DNA from: Artemisia argyi
Lineage: Eukaryota; Streptophyta; Magnoliopsida; Asterales; Asteraceae
Length of the DNA stretch: 64,000 bases
Direction of reading: 5' to 3'
Assembly: GCA_030686995.1 (NCBI GenBank)
Contig: CM060708.1
Span: 260,404,044 to 260,468,043, forward strand
Below, one piece after another: positions 56,925 to 64,000 of this stretch. The notes beneath the pieces were generated by a model. That model was not told the origin of the DNA and did no database searches. It saw only the letters and a list, made by a program, of their open reading frames with translations. Positions within the stretch are counted from its first letter, which is position 1; each line of letters opens with the position of its first letter. The position numbers were made by a program, and so were the translations under genes.

Positions 56925-57260
56925 TCCCCCTTGATAAAATACTCCCCTTTGATGGGGTCCCAACGTATATGACACAAGAAATAAGAAAGCTACAAAACAT
57001 AAAGGTTAGTGCATGATTAACTCCCTCATGATCAATACTCCCCGTTGCTAGGGTACCAACGTATATGATACAAGGATAAGAAAGCTACAAAAGACACAAG
57101 GTTAGAGTATGATTGACTCCCCCTTGATCAATACTCCCCGTTGCTAGGGTACCAACGTATGTGATTCAAGGATGAAGAACCCTACAAAATAAAGGTTAGT
57201 ATAAGACAATAATTTTCCTATGCTTGACGGAAGCTCCCCCTTGCTATAGGGCGTCAATAT
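56925..57260. repeat. About 95-bp tandem repeat in D, three to four copies
   Basis: Units of ctcccccttgatcaatactc, then ccgttgctagggtaccaacg, tatgatacaagga and gaaagctacaaaa. Confidence 0.85.
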
Positions 57261-57285
57261 GAACCTAAAATAAAAGAAGAAAAAT

Positions 57286-60200
57286 AATCGATGCAAAACT
57301 TCATCCTTAGATGAGTATGCTATATACGATCGATCGTATATAATGGTGAACCTACAATGAAAGAGTTAATGCAATATATTTCATTTCAAAGAAAAATAAG
57401 ATGTATATATATAAATGATATAGGCGACTCAAGGTAGAGATCCATGATATCAAATATCTCATGAGGTGCATTCTTGTAGAAAGAAATACAATCATAAAAA
57501 AATAAGTTGTATTCTTCTAATAAGAATTACAATAAAAACGCGAATACAATATGATAGAAACCTACAAAACAATGCCTAGAGAGAAGACATGAGGATGAGA
57601 TGCTTCTAATGATGTTGTAAACTAACAAGGAATGAGTTTCTCACCTAAAAGATTGTTTTGAAGAAGTGTGGTAGTTGAAAATTTGAAAAATAGAAAATAA
57701 AAATTTGCAGGTGGTCTAGCGGAACCCTGCGATAACACGGGCGGAACCCTTGTGAGGGTTCCATCTGATCAGCTGGGCAATTTCTGTGTTTCCAGAAAAT
57801 TGCACTGGCGGAACAGTCCTGGATAACAGGGCAAGTAAAAACACAAGTAACGTTAGAGTTTGAACGAGGGCTAACGATTTTCATTATACTTTAGAAAAAG
57901 TATTGAAAATATGATAACGGTGGTGATGATTAGTGAAAGAGTTGATTGAAGGTGGTGGTGATACGTAGACAACTATTTAAAGAGTTAGAAGCTCGTGTGT
58001 ATAGCAAATTCTTTATCGAAAGATAAGGATAGAACATATCTACTCATGCAATCCTAAAATTTAGAACTAGAGGGATAAGCAATGAATATGACTTTATCAT
58101 CTACCAAAGATGATGTATCTTGCCATAATTCATGCTTGAATGGAATTGAAAGGAAGTGATAACAATAAGCACCTATGAACAAGAGTTCACATGAAAAGAG
58201 TACTAAAAACAGCTATATGAGGATGAAAATGACATCATAAGATGCGAGAGTGTTGATTAAACCAACGTGTTGAGAATGAGAGTTTGATTAAAATATCGTT
58301 TGCACTTACAATGACGTCCATGATATGTGTCGAGGAAGAAAAAGGATGAGATCCTATTATGGTGTTCTAGACAATGAAGTTGTGAAGTCCTAGTTTTGAG
58401 AATAATCCTAGACTCCATTGGTTGTTGGTTATGGAGATGAAAAACTTTGTTGAACATATGACGTGTTTCTCACTTGATGAGGTATTGGGGGTGAAAAGGG
58501 CTTGAAATAAAAAAAGGGAAAAAGTCATAGGCTTGAAGCACTTGTGTTTTTGTGAACCGACTTTAACTAAATGAAGTGTACCTATGTGTTGGTATTTTAG
58601 GGTGTAAGAAACATGAGTAGATGTTCTTTGAATACAATTTGTCAAAATACAAATATGTGAATGAATTTCTCTCCACCTAAATAGGTGAACATCCAACATA
58701 TTGTGTAATGCATCGTATAAGGAATTATGATGAAGTGTTTAGGAGGTTGTAGGTTAATGTAAGCGATGAGCTTAGTGAAAGCGATGGGCTTTGTGAAATT
58801 GAATGATTTTGAAGTGTTTAGGGATGTTGATTAGCATACAAAGAACTTTATCCTTTAAGTCATGTAGCTCTTCTCTATCAATGCGAGATGATCGCATGAA
58901 GAGGCATGTGGTTTTCTCAAACGAGGTGGAAATGATTAGAATATTGGTATGGAGGCGACGATGAGTGATCTTGAGGATTGACGTTAGGAGACTCTTTGTG
59001 AATGTGGATTATCATTAATGGATGATTGGGAATCATGGAGTTTTGAGGTGTTTTATTGGTTGACGACTGAAGGTGAATGTGTGAAATGAGGTGATGATGA
59101 CTTGACAACAGTTGAAGCTTGGATATCTTCTTTGTGTTCTTCACTTGCTAGAAAGTGGAAAAGACGCATTTCATAATGAAATTCACTTGACTTTCGACTA
59201 CATACACAAATATGACAATGAGTGTATGGATATGACAATTGCCCTTTGTTCCAAAGAGCGACACAAGGGTGAATATAAGTTTATGTATCATGAGAGATGG
59301 TTTAACCTTAATGGGTTAGGTTGTAGTGGGGATGACACACTTCTTTGGTTACATGGTGGAATCTTCTTGTGAAGATAACTAGGTGTATGATATTGACTCT
59401 TGGTTTCTTTGAGGGCATGGAAGTGGTGGATGACACGATATTAGTAGAACAAAGGATAACTCGGTTTTTCATTTCACATTGGTGGTTTAAGTTTTGAGTC
59501 ATGAAAGGTTATGAGGGTGATTTGATCATCAAAGACCAAGAGATGTGTTAGTGTGTGATGATGGAATATGTTAAGAACGTTCTCAATAGAGATCTTTGGA
59601 ACAAGTGTATAAAGTTACTAACTTTATAGGATCTTAATTGTGTATGCTCTAGAGATGTGTAGGATATGCATAAGGTTTGAATTGGGTTATGAGCAAGGTT
59701 TGGTTATGATGAACGCTTAAAAGGAAATAGACACATATGGTGTCTTTCAACAAGTAAGATTATCATGTGGAATAAAGTCACCATGCTTATGAAACATAAG
59801 AATGACGGGATGATGAGGAGGCTCTAGATCCTAGAACTTGAAGATGTTGATTTAAGATCATTAACCCAATGGGGTATAATGAAATCTCATGTAACACAAC
59901 CGTTCATGTTCAATGTGAGAATGACGCATTGGATATATAATATCCTTTTAATCATGATGAAAACTTGACGCATGAATTCTTAGGCATAATATCTTTCAAG
60001 ACATCATGTTTTCCTAAATGAAGATATGAAGCCAAAGTGTTTGAATCGGATAGTCCTATCCTAAATATACTTGGTCTCAAGATTATAATCACTAGAAGAT
60101 GACTAGAGGAATTCACTCGAGTTTCTTATGTATACTCCTCAAGAGTCATTGTTGCTCAGGGTATATGAGGTTGGCTTTGAGATTGCATTTTAACATATGT

Positions 60201-63200
60201 TGTTAAAATGTTGACTTGAAGTTTAATGAAACATGTGTAGAAGTTAAAAGTATTACTAATACTTTGATAACTTGTGAAAGATGAACTACTTAAACCTAGT
60301 GTAATTAAATGTGCACTTCATACTCATTTGATGGTGAAGGTTCTAATCCTATAGGTGGTAAAGTATGGTTGAGTTTGTTAAACGAGTGTTTAGACAAAGG
60401 GATTTTTGAGCAATGCACTCAATGGATTCAAATGAAGGTAAGGATGGTGGATTGGTTTATCTAAGTGGTAGCTCCTTTAGTGTGTCCAAAGAAGGATGTG
60501 GTGATGTGGAGGTTTGTTGTGCTAAGGAAGTACTTAAGTTTCATAGATGTAGAAAGTGAAGAAAGATTAATCCTAACTTGTTCTCATCTATTGGTTGGTA
60601 CAACTAGCGGGCGAGGTGCTTGAAGTTTTGCTCATGTTTGTGAAGCTTATGGGCTGAGATATATCACAAGTTGAATGCAGTGAGATGATGGTGAAAGAAC
60701 AAGTGAACTTAAGTGCTAAATGTTTAAGGATGAAAACCTATTGACACTTGTTTTTGTTCCTATTGATTGGGAAAGTACTATGATGAGTGTTCAAGTTGTG
60801 ATGAGTGTTTTAACAAACATTGTAAAAATCCTTGGGTGTTGATTTTTGGATATGACATTTAATGACTACGGTAGTAAGTCAAGTTTACTTGAATATTTCG
60901 AACGAAATACTTAAGTTGTCAATCCTACTTAGTTGAAATCAGATAGCATGAAAGGATAGCAAGACTCGATAATACATCTATAACTTAAGAGTAAGTTATG
61001 ACTCGATGTAAATCCTTATCGTCTTGAAGGATGACACATTATTTTTATGTTTACCAAGTGAGGTAACATATGTAGATACAAGACAATATCTATAGTCATA
61101 AGTTGGACTTGTGATTTCGATATTGTATGTAATCTTTGCAAATAACGAGTCCGGATTGGTTAGGAAGTTGTCAATTTACAAAGCAAGCTAATGAATGAGT
61201 ATAGGACAACAGAATGTAGTGAGTATGTATAGTGATCACAAATACTCAATGGTTCGAGTATTGCAAGGAACAAGTTTTCGTATTTCTTCCTCTAAGGAGA
61301 AAGGTATCTTGGATTATTCTTGTGGAGTTTGAAAGTATTATTATAGATGATTATCTTATAGGTGTAGGTGAGATGTCCTAATCCTAATATGAGTGAACAT
61401 TAGTGAAAAGAATACTAGAGATGAAAGTGAGTGATCTTGAGTGAGGGATTTAAATGAAAATTTAAAAAGAAATCTGCAGGATTGGCGGAACCCTACGAAT
61501 ACACAGGCGGAATCCTTTTGAGGGTTCCGTGTGTTCCGTTGGGCTATTTCTGGGTTTCCCAGAAAATGCACTGGCGAAACCCATTTGAAGGTTCCGCCTG
61601 ATCCGCCAGACACCAGAAATGAGGCAGTCCACTATTTCGAGCCTCGAGGCGAATTTCAAATTTTTTGAAAACTCCTAAAAACAAAACTTAAATATAGTAT
61701 TGATTAGGAAATGCAAAAGTTGGATATAGAAAAACTCTAACCATTAGATTTTGACCGGGGGCTAGCGAATTTCACTATACTTAGTGAAATATCCATAAAC
61801 TTGAAAATTTGACAACATCTCAAATGTTGTCTACCTGCATATCCGTTAGTACACGACAATGTCCAAAGATAACAAAAGATCCTAGAAGAACATATATCCA
61901 TGAAACACATTGTTTGACTACCAAATTGTTCAAATTTCAAGTTGTGCCAGACATTCCTTAACAAAGGACATTTATCGACTCCCGAAACCCGTTCAAGTAT
62001 CCTAATAATACTTGAAACATATGCACCCAATTAGATGTGATAGATTAAAACTAAAAACACATATTCTAACACATGTTAGCATATAAATCAAGCCGAGGAT
62101 TATGAGCTTCCTATAAATGGAAATTAAGCTAAGCATTGAAAATTTATAACAACACAGTGTTATCGTCCAAACATGGTATGGTTAGTTTATATGATCAATC
62201 AAGGATGAGTTTCTATCTTATAGCACGACACATTCATTAAACATCATTGTAGAAACATATATACCAAACACCATTTTACAAGAATACTACATGTTTAAAA
62301 ATGTAGTGACTTATTTAGACGCTTGACCATATTCTAAGTTATTTAATTAGTATTACTTAATTCTCATTCCTAAGTGAATTATGCAAAATAATCACATAAC
62401 ATGTGCAAGGAAGAGTAGCTAAAACAATAAGCAATACAAACACAAATTTTCAACTTAGTACACACAATCTAGCAAATATCCTATTGTGTATAAACATGAA
62501 ATCGATAAACAAGCAAATGAATATCATGACAAGATTGACGCTCATGAATCACAAATAAAAAATGTGCAATCACAACTTTCAATAAGCAAATATCATATAT
62601 GCATATAACTAAAACAAGTAGTTATTTAACATAACATAAAAAGAGATATACTTTTCGTCACTTTGCGTTAAATATGACGATGTATGCCAAGCTTGATTAG
62701 TTTCCTTGGTCAATATGAATATCACAAAATTCTTTAGTTTCAAAGAAAATAATGTCAATTTTCAAACGATACTAACTTATATTGCCTAGCTCAAAAGTTT
62801 AAGTTTCTACGTCAAAACGAAATTTGATATTTTGGACACACTATAGTATTTGGTTTATTCTTTTGATTTCAGATTAGATTTAGGCCATGACATTATTTTT
62901 AAAAGAAAGTAGACTCCTACGGACATATGGTTAATTTGTTATGAATTTTTGAAGTTTGACAAAAACTGTATACTGTGCAGCCCAAGGAACCTTCGTCAAA
63001 AGGGCAAGGAACCCTTCTGAGGGTTCCGCGGGATCCGCGGGTTCTGCTGTAACAAAATTTCACAAAACGCTAAAAAAGTGTATTTCGCATAGCGAAAATG
63101 TGTAGGACTTACTAGATTTGTTAGTAAACATATAATACACCTATTTTAACATCATTACTTCTTATGTGACTTATCTAAACATTTACGGAGGTGATTTTTT

Positions 63201-63478
63201 AACTAAATTTATAGTTAACCCAAGCACTCCTTTTAAAACCGTATTTTGCGTACATTAGCTCTAACCACATAATTTGACACTTACAACTTTTTAAGAAAAG
63301 TTTTCTATTATTTTTCAAGGATACCTTCAAGCTTGTATACAAAGTAATATTTAACCACAAAATTTCTAAGTATACTTAACGAAACATTTTTCATATTATA
63401 TTCTGCTTCAATGGTAATTTGATACATGGATCGTGCTCCATTTTAAAAACCATTTGTTTTGAAAATAAGAGCTACGAA
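57286..63478 (-). other. Non-coding internal region of D with a duplicated GGCGGAACCC module
   Basis: About 6.2 kb without a supportable ORF; the reading frames present are short and unrelated to known families. A module of about 250 bp with GGCGGAACCC / GGGTTCCG inverted pairs occurs at 57660-57910 and 61450-61810, with a shorter one at 62985-63050. The rest holds no structure that I could identify. Confidence 0.65.
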
Positions 63479-63492
63479 GCTCTGATACGAAT
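63479..63492 (-). other. Primer-binding site of D
   Basis: Minus strand ATTCGTATCAGAGC next to the LTR; one mismatch from the iMet primer site. Confidence 0.85.
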
Positions 63493-63715
63493 TGTGAAAA
63501 CGTATAGGGGGGTGAATACGTTACCGTTTAAAAACTTTATTTCTTGTTGTATCAAATATCCATTCTTAGCTTGTTCTAATATGAAATATGTTAAGTGTAG
63601 TTTATGACTAGCATAAACTAAAGACAAGTTATCACACAAGCATAAACAACAAGTCACAATACAAACAATCACATAATGCAATCAATATAGAAAACCAATA
63701 AGTAAAAGGAAAGTG
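63493..63715 (-). repeat. 5' LTR fragment of D
   Basis: First 223 bp (plus strand order) before interruption by H. Near-identical to 54821-55040. Confidence 0.92.
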
Positions 63716-64000
63716 TGATAGCGTAGGGATTGCACCAGGTTTTACCTCTCAAGGGATCTTGAGAAGCTTACAACCCCCACCAGGCAGTGTACCTGATCGA
63801 TGTAGTATAGTATAATGATAAGTACTGGGGGATTGATCGTTCAGCTAGGAATAGTGTCGCTAGGATTAGAAAACCTAAATACTAGTTCTAGAGATGAAGG
63901 ATGATTATTTTTGTATTTTTATATTTTTTTTAGAAAGCAAGTAAAAATCTCGGGTTTTGAAGGATATGGGCGGAATTAGTTGCTAGTCAACTAACCCAAA
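63716..64000 (-). mobile_element. Element H: LTR of the A/C family, start only
   Basis: Plus strand begins TGATAGCGTAGGGATTGCAC and matches the A LTR (10534 onward) over its length. It is inserted in D's LTR; aagtg (63711-63715) is the D-side target sequence. The rest is outside the window. Confidence 0.85.

Larger units (their letters stand above)
54821..63715 (-). mobile_element. Element D: non-autonomous Copia-type element
   Basis: Minus-strand element with 3' LTR 54821-56471, PPT, about 7 kb of internal sequence, PBS and the start of the 5' LTR, which is cut by H at 63716. LTR style (GAAAACGTA(G/T)AGGGGGGTGAA near the end, TGTTAGTGC start) and PPT are those of SIRE-type Copia. I found no gag or pol motif on either strand. 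Confidence 0.82.

Noticed and set aside
60271..60560. Possible RT-like peptide (PLVCPKKDVV, MWRFVVLRKY) in element D, plus strand
   Set aside because: Only a short chance resemblance; no YxDD-type motif or neighbouring pol domains could be found.

Overview
The window is a block of nested LTR retrotransposons from a plant nuclear genome, probably a eudicot of the daisy family (Asteraceae). That placement is an inference from the gag and pol sequence types and the retropepsin-like gag ORFs typical of that family. I see no host gene, tRNA, rRNA, CRISPR array or bacterial-type feature. All coding sequence belongs to Ty3/Gypsy and Ty1/Copia elements, and most of it is broken.

Layout. The oldest layer is element B, a minus-strand Athila/Tat-type Gypsy (19735-29277). 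Its left arm carries a chain of insertions. Its 3' LTR is cut by a minus-strand Copia element (15658-19734). That is cut by a plus-strand Copia (11941-15657), which is cut by a small non-autonomous Gypsy, A (8472-11940). A's 3' LTR is cut by a Tekay-like Gypsy, element 1 (1-8471). The right arm starts in B's gag, which is cut by element C (from 29278 past 54820), a relative of A. C carries three insertions: F (30869-40614, TSD aataa), G (40750-50578, TSD aaaga) and Copia-like D (54821-63715). D is cut by another A/C-type LTR, H (63716-64000). A solo LTR (21000-25067, TSD ggtac) sits in B's 3' untranslated region in the opposite orientation.

What each element can do. Element 1 has gag, protease, RT, RNase H and integrase in one frame, broken by two stops and one frameshift. 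Its integrase has lost the catalytic glutamate. F is a very young relative of element 1 that kept an intact gag but lost protease, RT, RNase H and most of integrase. G is younger still and has complete LTRs, PBS and PPT but no coding capacity (LARD type). A and C encode gag-side proteins with retropepsin-like domains that lack a normal active site, and no polymerase was seen in either. F, G, A, C and D would all need enzymes supplied in trans.

Most interesting signals. (1) A putative intron lies inside the LTRs of element 1, F and G, with matching donor and acceptor contexts although the LTRs are otherwise diverged. (2) Palindromes of the form TGACGCCGTCA cluster just upstream of the TATA box in A/C LTRs, and a GC-rich hairpin occupies the same place in the Copia LTRs. 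(3) C carries a tandem duplication of the catalytically dead retropepsin-like domain. (4) F combines an intact gag with a deleted pol. LTR differences were counted by eye and are approximate.
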